Part shown: in pieces, positions 1 through 12,400 of the stretch
Layout: every line of letters begins with the position of its first letter
Position numbering within the stretch: position 1 is the first letter of the stretch
Assembly (NCBI GenBank): GCA_026874595.1
Contig: CM049307.1
Span: 96,324,330 to 96,388,329 of the forward strand
DNA: 64,000 nucleotides
Direction: 5' to 3'
Source: Sipunculus nudus
Lineage: Eukaryota > Annelida > Sipuncula > Golfingiida > Sipunculidae
The notes under the pieces: generated by a model
What the model saw: only the letters and a program-made list of their open reading frames with translations
Told to the model about the DNA's origin: nothing
Databases searched by the model: none
Translations under genes and position numbers: made by a program

Positions 1-107
1 ACTTTTGACCATATAACACTTCCTGAACTTAAAAAATTTTACAAAATTTAACAAATGTTTCTAATTTGCCCTGGGCGGGGGCATTCGTGTCGTTCCGACA
101 CATCTAG
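1..107 (+). mobile_element. 3' end of a hairpin-ended (Helentron/pearl-like) repeat
   Basis: The first 107 bases match, in reverse complement, the end of the element that starts at 49663. The end carries a short hairpin, GTGTCG-TTC-CGACAC at 87-101, followed by AT and CTAG at 104-107. A 3' hairpin followed by CTRR is the classic Helitron-type terminus, and elements with tandem cores of this kind are known in bivalves as pearl or Helentron-associated elements. The rest of the copy lies upstream of the window. Membership in the repeat family is clear from the two further copies in this window; the Helentron label is an inference. Confidence 0.7.
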
Positions 108-199
108 TTTTTAGTTATGGCTTTGATTGTGTTTCAGGTCCAGCAGAGATTCATATTTTTTCTTGGAACTAGGATTTTTATAAGAAAAAGGTAAATTGT

Positions 200-484
200 A
201 ACAAAACTGATGAATTATAGCTCTTTGTATTTTGAGTTTGAAGACTTTAACATTGTGATCACATGACCACTATTGTAGCTTTGTGTATTTTGAGACAGAA
301 GACATTAACATTATGATCATGTGACCTGTATTGTAGCTTTGTGTATAATTTGAGACTGAAGACTTAATTCAAGACTTTAAAATTGTGATCACATGACCTG
401 TATTGTAGCTCTGTTAACATTTTGATCATGTGACCTGTATTAATTGTAGCTGTGTGATCATGTGACCTGTATTGTAGCTCTGTG
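200..484 (+). repeat. Tandem repeat whose unit contains the splice acceptor of the next exon
   Basis: An imperfect repeat with a period of roughly 30-66 bases runs into the exon at 478. Each unit carries GTGATCA(C/T)(A/G)TGACC, then TATTGTAG, then CT-TGTG. TGTAG-CT or a close variant occurs near 216, 275, 333, 402, 443 and finally 473-480, where it is the acceptor plus the first exon bases. Earlier units therefore look like copies of the intron-exon junction. The region lacks a strong polypyrimidine tract. Confidence 0.65.
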
Positions 485-3400
485 AGAAGGTACAGGAGCA
501 GATGAAAGTCCTAGAGACCATGAATGTCCAGAAAGATCGTCTTGATAAGGACCTCAAGGACCACAAAGAGGTAGGACTAAACAGATTCTCAGGACTTTAC
601 TCGTTTGAGTTTTTTATATCCTGGAAGGTGTACTTTCAAGGTCTTCTTATTTAACTATAGAGTCACATTTGTCCAATCTAAAAGGAAAATATTTGCATAA
701 TAGTGAATGGTTAAAAGTACTCCTGTCTGGTTGAAAGATAGGCTTTGTGAGTTTTTTGCTGACTTTCTGGTAAATACATTTATGCAGATATTCTATTCAC
801 AAAATGTACCTTAACAAAATATTATGTGGTATGCAGTTCAGGTAGATTTGACAAAGAAAAAGTGATACTGTTTGAATAATTTATCCTCATATTTATGCAT
901 TGCCCTGGGACAGATTGGTAAGGGCTTGATAGACTTAACAGGGTTGCCAGCAGTCCGGGAAAATCAGGGAAAAAATTATTTGTCAAGGTCAGGGAAAAGT
1001 AAGGGAATTTTCTGATAATTAGGTAAGTCATGTAAAAGTTTATATTGGATTTGGCGCCTATAGTTGATTATCAGGTGAAAGGCTTTGGCGAGTTTGAATC
1101 TCTTGTCTCCTGAGCCAGCATTCAGTAATTTCATACTGCATTTTCATTTTGCCCTTTCAGTTATAGTTGTTTGTAGGCTAAATCTTGTTTCCCTTTGATT
1201 TTTGTACACACACATAGTTCGATGATGCAGAGCATGGATACACAAAATATACAGCACCAACCTTTTATGATAGACCAACTGTAACTTAGCACTAATACAC
1301 AACTTATATCTAGCACTAGTGAAACATTTTATATATATATATATATGAATCTGCACAGGTAGGAGAATACAAAGGCTGAAGACAGTGTAGTGCTTTGATC
1401 CATTGAAGCCATTTCTTGTTATTGTGAAAAAAAATTATACAAATGATAAATAAAATTATGTGTTTTGAGGCCAATTTTGAATTTGGCTCTTTGTTTAAAT
1501 CCTTGAAAACCAACTAAAAGTCATTGAAAAATCAGGGAATTTTTTTTCAGAGTTTGCTGTTGGTGTTACAGGTCCAAACAGGGGACCTGGGTAGACAGAT
1601 GTCACCCCTGAAAAACACAGGAAAGAATAGTAAACACGATGTCTTCATCGAGCGAGAACCAAAACATCATCTTTATTCTTCAAGTACAAATACATCGTCA
1701 CATGTATGCATCCCTCAAGTATCATTGACTAGCATAATAAATGCCGTGTGACTACGAGTCTGACAATATTGGCCTTTAAACTCAAAACTCTACTCAAAAA
1801 GTCTCTCATTGCAATATTCAGTCTGATCTCAATGCAATGTTGTTGATACATTTCAATATCACCATGATAGAACTAGCCTATTAAGTCATCATATCATAAT
1901 AAGAAATAAACAGTAGTCTCATATAATAAATATTCACGAACTGAGTTTAACATATAGCATCATAAGCTGATCTGGGTTAACATGCAACATTTCCAATTTA
2001 AGGGTCATCGTCTTCTATGTAAACATGGACATACTGTTCTGGATTCGAACCTAACACCCTCGGATACTTGTGTTTAATATGTGTCATCATTAACTATACT
2101 ATCATGTCAACTGCATTTAAATTATATAGCACAAGGTTTTCCATATGAATTCGAATGATCCTGATTTACCAACTAAATGCACAAGCAAGTGATCTACATT
2201 TACTTTTATAAATAAATGGTAATATATATAAACATATGTTAACAATCTGACTGATCCACTGTGTTGATTTCCCTCTGACAACCTGATAATTAAATGCTAT
2301 TTACAACGGAAGTGCTCACATAATGTCTGCTAACAATAAAATCTGGTCTTGAGTTATTATTAAACATAAACATATCATTAGGGTTAATACAATGAGTACT
2401 GTTAGGATGTCCGTGAGAAAACAAACATCTTCATCATAATTTTGATAGAATTAAATATTATCTCACATCATACATGTCCAATGATTTATTTCTCTCTAAA
2501 ACTGTTTATCATTCATATGCATTGAGCTGGAACCTGATCTCTCAAATAACGTTTTAGTTTTCCTAACCTCCGACAGGTGGCAGCACTTACAACACAAAAT
2601 ATATCAATGATGTTCAGATGATTTTCATTTCAAGTGTAAATTCAAGTCCAAAATATGTTGTTACACCAATAATGAAATATACAAAGTTACCTCAAGATTA
2701 CTACTTGCCTTATACAATCCTCTTTTAATACTGGCAAATACAAATGTGCAAATTTACATTAAGAGTTATTGTCATCAAGCAAAACATGGGTGTCACTAAA
2801 AATGACATTCTACCTCAACCAAATGACAGTGTTCAAGGACCCTGTTTACCACTTGAACTTTGGTAAGGATTTAACTATCTCACAAACTATGGCTTTACAT
2901 TAAATAGCTGAATACCTATTCCTGATAAATCCTGAATATGGTGAGCCTCTGTCTCAATACTGTTTTATAAAAATTACTGAGTTGAACATAAATCCAATGA
3001 CATAATAAAAGACCTGGATCTTTAAACACTGGCCTATTCCACATACAAGTATATAGGTACCAACATAGAGTATGGCCTGTCAACTGACTCTTGATATATC
3101 TATTACTCTCCATCAACAATCTATATCCCTGGGCATGTACCACTACCCAAACACATAAAATACCTCTCTATATTATTAAGAGAATATCATAATAAATATG
3201 TGGTCATGGCCACAAGTAATACATCTTTACAGCTTCTACTTCGAGCCTGATCGGTCTCAGATCAATATTAGGGGGGGGGGGGGACATGACCTATGACCTT
3301 TGCACGTGAACAACTTGTGAAGCGTGAAATCTGCACTAACTTCATAAACTCGCATCAAATTAAAAACTTGCCATAATCAATAGTATTTACACAATTAACT

Positions 3401-6400
3401 AGCAAGACAACAGTATTAAATAACCTTATACATGCGTGGGAGAGCTCATTCGCCTAATACAGACACGGGAGAAATTCAGAAACTCAGTTCTGTGAAAATG
3501 AACATGGCGCGAACGCTGGGTAGCAAACGTTTCATATGCATGCGGGGAAACTACCAAAGTATCATTTCTACAAGATAATACGTGTCAAAACCCAAGCAGT
3601 TCTAATCCCTAATCATTATTTAACAATACTACGGGTTTATAATTAGGGCTTAAGCATTAGAAACGTTACTAACCTGAAAAACACAGGAAAGAATAGTAAA
3701 CACGATGTCTTCATCGAGCGAGAACCGAAACATGACGTCATGGGCGGAAGTTCCGGTCTAGGTGCACTCGCTCACCAGGCAACCGCGTATACTGCCTTCA
3801 TTGGCCCCGGGCAAGTAGATTACACCCAAAAAGAGAAAAATGGTCAGCGGACCCTCAATTTACGCTTCACTAAAGCTAATATTCAAACATTACATATAAA
3901 ATAACACATTAGTGGCTACACATTTTGTGTATGTCACATGCTCCCCGCCAAAAGAAAATGGCTCCCGACATTACAAAAAAAACTAGAAATCTCCCAAACA
4001 TTATTAACTATGTGCATATGTATATATAGTCACATCACAATGTACAACAAGTCCATAAAATCTATCCTATTCTTTCAATAGACACAGGTGGGGATAGGAT
4101 AGGGAAAAATTGGTGGAAGATACGATTGTGGGTAAGAAACAGGATATACTGGCATGTTCCAAATTGGTCTGGATGGCACTCCATAGGCTCCGATCATGTT
4201 AACTGCACTGTGCGTCTGGTAAGATGGTTGACCCAGCATCTCATAAGTGAACCGACGGGCTGGTTTCCTTTCCCTCATGGACCGTCTCATCCATGGCTGA
4301 TTAGGTAATCCTTCGGGTTCCACATCGGCTACTGGAGGAGTCTGTGGCAAATGGTCTCCTGCTACATTCTCAGGCTCAACCACTCTCTCAACCCCTGGTG
4401 CCATTTCAGCCGTATGGTTTACGAAATCCTGTGTCGTTTCCCGCTCAACAGAAGGTTCCGGGTCCTCTCCTGCCGTCTCACTAACTATATCTGGCTCCTC
4501 TGGTTCTGCTTGGTGATTAAATCTTGGAGTGTCAACCTCGGGTTCCCTCGACCTGGATACCCTGAGATAGTATTGTGGCGCGTCGTCCTCCGAGTCTGAC
4601 GAACTCTCGTTGACAACCTGTCGCATAGCTCTCTTTCTCTGTGGTGTGGTCTGCTTTGCTTGGGGTGGGATGTTGATAGGCAACTCGTTTACCAGATGGA
4701 GAAGATTTCGGTGTAGTGTACGGGATCTGTTCTGCCCAGTCTCTGGACAAACCTTGTATACTGGGTTGTCACTTACTTGCTCCTTAACAATATACACCTC
4801 GTTCTCCCAATATGACCTTAGTTTTCCTGGGCCACCTCGCTCACTCAAATTTCTGACAAGGACACGGTCGCCAGGTTGGAGGACAACTCCCTTCTGGTGA
4901 CGGTCATAATACTTTTTTCCACGTGCACTCGACTGTTTACTATTGTCAGAAGCAATCCGGTAGGCATCCTTCATCCTCGCTGCCCACTTTTCTGCATAGC
5001 TTTTCGGGGAAGAAGTTTTCTCGTTATCATTCAGTCCAAATATCATGTCGATGGGCAACCTCGGGTGACGACCATATAACAGATAGAACGGTGCAAAGCC
5101 TGTGGCTTCATGTCTAGTACAATTATAAGCATGCACCACCTGTGGAAGATGCTCTTTCCAATTTGCTTTTTCTTTCTCCTCAAGCGTCCTGAGCATTTGG
5201 AGTAATGTCCTATTAAATCTCTCTGCGGGATTTCCTTGTGGATGGTATGGTGTGGTCCTGGAATGACCCACTCCTGTTAGTTTTTGTAGCATTTTGAACA
5301 GTTCATTTTCAAATTCACGACCCTGATTGTGGTGTAGTTTTGACGGGTAACCAAATCGTGGGATAAAGTCATCGAAGAGTTTGCGAGCAGCTGTTTTCCC
5401 AGACTTATCCTTGGTGGCATATGCTTGCGCAAATCTGGTGAAATGGTCCACCACGACCAATATGTACTCAAACCCACCCTTGCACTTCTCTAAGTGTAAG
5501 TAATCAATGGATACAAGCTCAAGGGGTGAATTGGTGGTAATACTTCCCATGGGTGCTCGGACGTGGGTCGTTGGCTTTTTCTGCTTTATGCAAGAACACT
5601 TTCTGGTTACATATTTCTTCGATGTCTCTTTTCATGTACGGCCAATAGAAGCGATCCCTTGCTAAGTTGATGACTCGCTCTGTCTCTACGTGACCCATGT
5701 CATTATGCAAACATTTCAGAACAAGTGGCTTAAACTCTCCTGGTAGAACCAACTGTGGACCTCGACTTGTCCGACGATAGAGTATTCCACTCTCTAAGTG
5801 AAGTTTGTTCCACTCACGTATTAGTCTCCTGATATGGCCTGTAGCTTTCCGGCGCACATCATCTGGTAATACAGTGTATGTTTCTTTCAATTTGATCAAC
5901 TCTTTGATATGAGGATCTGCCTTCTGGGCCCTCATCAACTCATCAAGTTCAATGTTTGGTAGTCCCCCACTTGGGTGGTCAGGTTCGTTTGTTGACAGGT
6001 TGAAGACTGCTACATATGCTACATCATTTTTCCTAGCAGCTCCACATCCCTCCCAGGTGGCACATACAATTTCCCTTGACAGCTCTTCTGTGCACTCATT
6101 AACATAGGTGTGTATGTCAAGAGGCAGGCGGGACAGGGTGTCGGCATCTACGTTGACCTTCCCAGGACGATACCTGATATCGAAACAGAAGTCAGAAAGT
6201 TCACCTACCCATCTGTGACCAACCGCATTGAGCTTGGCAGTACTCATCACATAAGTCAATGGGTTATTGTCAGTGTATACAGTGAAGTGAGGTGCATAGT
6301 ACAGATAATCCCGGAACTTTTCACATATGGCCCATTTCATGGCCAGGAATTCTAACTTGCCGGCATGCAGATGGTAATTCTTCTCGGCAGGGGAGAGGGT

Positions 6401-9400
6401 TCTTGAACCGAAGGAGACAATTCTCAACTTTCCATCTTGGCGTTGGTACAAGACTGCTCCCAACCCTTGCTCCGAAGCGTCTGTGTGTAACACAAAGGGT
6501 AAGTCAAAGTTCGGATACGTAAGTACTGGTGGATTGGTCAGAATGTCTATGAGCCTCTCTAAAGTTCTCTGGTGTTCAGCGGTCCACTGGATAGGGGTCT
6601 TTGATGGAAGTTGAGCACCTTTACCTTTCTTGGCCCTGTTGACTGGATTATCACCTTTCCCTTGTAAAAGCTCATAAATTGGCCTTGCGATCCGCGAAAA
6701 ATCCTGTATGTACGTGCGGTAATAGCTGAGAAAACCTAACAATTTCCGGACATCTCCAACTGTGGCCAGTGTCTTGTCTTTCAATGCTAGGACTGCCTCT
6801 AGGTCTTTAGGGTCAATCCTGACACCATCAGAAGATACAAGTCGCCCAACGTATCTGATTTCAGATTTGAACAGTTCACATTTCGCTGGTCGGAGCTTCA
6901 CACCATGTTGCTGGAGAACCCTAAGAACTCTTCTCAGCCCTTCCACATGGTCCTCGAATGTTTTAGCATAGCAAAGTATATCGTCTAGATATGGAATACA
7001 ACATTCATCTCGGAGTGACACTAACATCTCCTCCATGTATCTCTGGAAAGCGGCTGGCGCGTTTGAGAGTCCGAAGGGTATGCGTACCCACTCGTATAAA
7101 CCCCAGGGGGTTATGAACGCTGTCATATACCTCGACCCTTCATCTATGAATCCCTGGTGGTACGCCTTCCCCTGGTCTAAGATTGAAAACCACTGGTAAC
7201 CACCTAGTGTATCTGTGAGATCCTGAATGCATGGCAGTGGATGTCTATCTGGCACAGTCTTGATTAAGGAGGCGGTAGTCTATGCATAGGCGTAGGGAAC
7301 CATCTTTCTTTCGTACGCAAACAACCGGTGCAGAGTATGGTGATCTCGACCGAACTATCCAACCTTTGACTAGAAGATCCTGGATGTGAGCTTTCACCTC
7401 CTTAAACAGTGGCTTTGGAATCGATGCATAGGATCTCTGCACAGGGATATTGTCCTTCAAGTTAATGACCATTTTAAGCTCAGGAATGCATCCGATATCA
7501 CCATCGTCACGAGCGAAAGCGCCAGACTCCTCATATAACATCTGCTTCACCACTACCTGTTGCTCTTCACTCAAATGACCGATGTCAACTTGAGGGTTCC
7601 ACAGCTGTTGTTCTGTAGCCGCAGTATCACACCGCAGAGGTTCTAAACTTGCGTGGTTGACTCGCACATCTAGCTTGGGACCATCCATCTGATCAGTGTC
7701 TAAAATCTTCTCTATTAACTGAATATGACCCAAAATGGTTTGGCCTGGAATCGTTATATCATTTTGAGTGTGATTCCCCAGAGGGATCTTGACGTGTGGT
7801 CTTGTATTTGTGTGTATATCAACAAGTCCGTCCCCAATATTTAACTGTTCCAATGGGAGACTGACTGGACTGGATTCAAAAAGCACTACAGAGTCCTGCA
7901 CAAAGAGATCTGAGCGAATGTTGCACTTCACATAAGCAACTTGACCGGATCGGACAACAAATCCCTTGACGCCAACTTTCACTGCTTCTTGTCCAGAAGG
8001 TGACTCCCATGCTTCAAGAGAGTTAACGATGGAACGAGCTTTCTCACTCTCAGTATTCATAGCCGTACTAAGTAGGTCTCCTAATGTTGTCAACACTTGG
8101 GTTCCTTTTTTCTTACACTTGACAAGTTCCTGAATGACATTAAACCCAAGGAGAGGTCGATCAAGGTTCACTTGGCTGACAAGGAATGGGACTTGTATGG
8201 CTAACTCTGGATCATTATTACCGGGCAGATTCAATGTCACTTCTACCCAACCATCATAGGGTATGGCTTCCCCATTTGCAGCGAAGACTTCAAGGTCTGT
8301 GCCTTCCATAATCTCACTTAAAGGATGAACTGGCTGCCTGGGTATAAATTTATCTTTCCAAGTCCGACCAATTATACTGACTTGAGCACCAGTGTCCAAT
8401 AACACGCAACGGTATACCCATTTAAATTGCACTTAAGGATACACTTGTCTCCCACCAACTTGGCTACCGTTTCTGATGGGTGTTGTGGTTGATGGCTTGA
8501 CTCTGGTGAACTGGGAGAGGCTGTATTCATTTTCGTTTTCTTGACTCGCTTCCTCTGGGACTTTGACTCTGGGCCGGTCACTGGTCGTCCCTCCTCAATG
8601 ACCGGGGTCCGTTTCCCAACTGACTTGGTTTCCTCATGCAGCCGACAGCGCGATGACCTTCTGCCCCACATATGAAACAGTGGTTGCAACCCTGCAGGTT
8701 TTCCTGTAAACATTCAGGACAGCCATATGGTCGAGAACTTCTCTGTGGTCTAGGGCGGTTGTTGACATGGTGATAGGTTCTCTGATTTGATGACTCCCTA
8801 ACTGTCTCTGGTGCATTTGACATCGGCACTGACTGTGATGTAGGTTTCTGCATGGAGTAAACTATTTCAGTTAAAGCTTCAAGCTTAGCCGAAAGCTGCT
8901 CTATAACTTTGTCCCTGGACTTCAACTCAGCATTCTCACTCACTTTATTAGTCTGTGTGGACTCCACTTGGCCACTGTGAGCCTGAGTGATCTTGCGCGA
9001 CTGGTGGCCTAAGCGCCTTTTTCTTTCAGTCTCTTCACCGGCCACCTTATTAATACGCCTGAGGCGGGCCTCATCACTGGTTTCAGAGTCTGTAAGTAGA
9101 GGCTTCAGTTTCCTCCTTAGGTCACTATACTTTTCGGCTAACCCCTGGTAAACAGTGTGCAAGAAAACGTCCTGGACAGTCCTTGATTCATACGTGACGT
9201 CTGTGTCAGCTAGTTTTGAGGTGAATGTAACCTTCTGTCTCAACCCCATCATTCGATACACAAACTACTGCGGGCTTTCATGCTCATACTGTCAGGCACA
9301 CATCAGTTCTTGAAACAACTCTGTGCTACTCTTCTCACCTAAGTGAGAGCGAAGGAGACTTTTGAGTTCATTAATTGAGACATCATCCCTATTAATCAAC

Positions 9401-12400
9401 ATGTCCTTGAACGTCCCAGGTTTAATTATCCGGAGTACCCCACGGATGATTTCGCTGGTTGTATAATGTCCTTTGAGTCCCTCATCAATCTGCTGGCAAA
9501 TGGTGTTATAATTCAGGTCAGCTGAACTGTCACCAATCTGGCCTCCTTGAATCTTGAACTCTCTCCTCTGCAGAAACGATAGGTCTTTCAATGATATCAT
9601 CCCCACAGGTGCTTGATTTGTGTCAGTAGGTATTCCATGACAACGGCTATCAGTGGCACTAGTTGGCTGATTAATCGAAGTCGGTGCCAAAACATCATCA
9701 CCTTGGTTCAGTGAGTTGACTGGTGACTCTGGCTCTTTAGCACCTGGACCCGTCACTGCCTTGGTAGTCATGGTTGACTCTTGGTCTTGTGGCTCTAGGT
9801 TCTCAGCGATTATGTCCCGCAAGTGTAACAAGTGGGACATGCCCTGATCCTCTGACTCTAACAGGGTCTTGCTATCAACATAGCTTAGGATATAGTCGTA
9901 ACATCCTTCTTCGTCTTCTCTGGTTAGACTAGCTGGATCAAGATCAGGAACTTGACCAACACTTGTTGCGACTGTGAACATGTCATCTGCATTCATTCGA
10001 AGCAAGGTCTTGCGGATCTGCCACACAAGGTTCTTCCGCCCACTACCTGCCATGATGAACATGTACCAATGGACAGCTAACTCTGTCTCACACTGATGCT
10101 TGGTTCGGAAATCACTGGACCAATGCCGTGGTGCCTGTTGGCATTGATCCCGGACGAGCCCCCAGAAATCTGTTACAGGTCCAAACAGGGGACCTGGGTA
10201 GACAGATGTCACCCCTGAAAAACACAGGAAAGAATAGTAAACACGATGTCTTCATCGAGCGAGAACCAAAACATCATCTTTATTCTTCAAGTACAAATAC
10301 ATCGTCACATGTATGCATCCCTCAAGTATCATTTACTAGCATAATAAATGCCGTGTGACTACGAGTCTGACAATATTGGCCTTTAAACTCAAAACTCTAC
10401 TAAAAAAGTCTCTCATTGCAATATTCAGTCTGATCTCAATGCAATGTTGTTGATACATTTCAATATCACCATGATAGAACTAGCCTATTAAGTCATCATA
10501 TCGTAATAAGAAATAAACAGTAGTCTCATATAATAAATATTCACGAACTGAGTTTAACATATAGCATCATAAGCTGATCTGGGTTAACATGCAACATTTC
10601 CAATTTAAGGGTCATCGTCTTCTATGTAAACATGGACATACTGTTCTGGATTCGAACCTAACACCCTCGGATACTTGTGTTTAATATGTGTCATCATTAA
10701 CTATACTATCATGTCAACTGCATTTAAATTATATAGCACAAGGTTTTCCATATGAATTCGAATGATCCTGATTTACCAACTAAATGCACAAGCAAGTGAT
10801 CTACATTTACTTTTATAAATAAATGGTAATATATATAAACATATGTTAACAATCTGACTGATCTACTGTGTTGATTTCCCTCTGACAACCTGATAATTAA
10901 ATGCTATTTACAACGGAAGTGCTCACATAATGTCTGCTAACAATAAAATCTGGTCTTGAGTTATTATTAAACATAAACATATCATTAGGGTTAATACAAT
11001 GAGTACTGTTAGGATGTCCGTGAGAAAACAAACATCTTCATCATAATTTTGATAGAATTAAATATTATCTCACATCATACATGTCCAATGATTTATTTCT
11101 CTCTAAAACTGTTTATCATTCATATGCATTGAGCTGGAACCTGATCTCTCAAATAACGTTTTAGTTTTCCTAACCTCCGACAGGTGGCAGCACTTACAAC
11201 ACAAAATATATCAATGATGTTCAGATGATTTTCATTTCAAGTGTAAATTCAAGTCCAAAATATGTTGTTACACCAATAATGAAATATACAAAGTTACCTC
11301 AAGATTACTACTTGCCTTATACAATCCTCTTTTAATACTGGCAAATACAAATGTGCAAATTTACATTAAGAGTTATTGTCATCAAGCAAAACATGGGTGT
11401 CACTAAAAATGACATTCTACCTCAACCAAATGACAGTGTTCAAGGACCCTGTTTACCACTTGAACTTTGGTAAGGATTTAACTATCTCACAAACTATGGC
11501 TTTACATTAAATAGCTGAATACCTATTCCTGATAAATCCTGAATATGGTGAGCCTCTGTCTCAATACTGTTTTATAAAAATTACTGAGTTGAACATAAAT
11601 CCAATGACATAATAAAAGACCTGGATCTTTAAACACTGGCCTATTCCACATACAAGTATATAGGTACCAACATAGAGTATGGCCTGTCAACTGACTCTTG
11701 ATATATCTATTACTCTCCATCAACAATCTATATCCCTGGGCATGTACCACTACCCAAACACATAAAATACCTCTCTATATTATTAAGAGAATATCATAAT
11801 AAATATGTGGTCATGGCCACAAGTAATACATCTTTACAGCTTCTACTTCGAGCCTGATCGGTCTCAGATCAATATTAGGGGGGGGGGGGGACATGACCTA
11901 TGACCTTTGCACGTGAACAACTTGTGAAGCGTGAAATCTGCACTAACTTCATAAACTCGCATCAAATTAAAAACTTGCCATAATCAATAGTATTTACACA
12001 ATTAACTAGCAAGACAACAGTATTAAATAACCTTATACATGCGTGGGAGAGCTCATTCGCCTAATACAGACACGGGAGAAATTCAGAAACTCAGTTCTGT
12101 GAAAATGAACATGGCGCGAACGCTGGGTAGCAAACGTTTCATATGCATGCGGGGAAACTACCAAAGTATCATTTCTACAAGATAATACGTGTCAAAACCC
12201 AAGCAGTTCTAATCCCTAATCATTATTTAACAATACTACGGGTTTATAATTAGGGCTTAAGCATTAGAAACGTTACTAACCTGAAAAACACAGGAAAGAA
12301 TAGTAAACACGATGTCTTCATCGAGCGAGAACCGAAACATGACGTCATGGGCGGAAGTTCCGGTCTAGGTGCACTCGCTCACCAGGCAACCGCGTATACT

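Noticed and set aside
2916-3143. 75-codon reading frame in the LTR, repeated at 11523-11750
   Set aside because: It recurs only because the LTR is duplicated; no domain, signal peptide or expression context is visible.
3939-4074. An env gene making the Gypsy element an errantivirus-like retrovirus
   Set aside because: Only 136 bases separate the pol stop from the 3' LTR; no third gene fits.
4126-5117. Plus-strand reading frames across the integrase region
   Set aside because: They are antisense shadows of the minus-strand pol gene with no recognisable domains.
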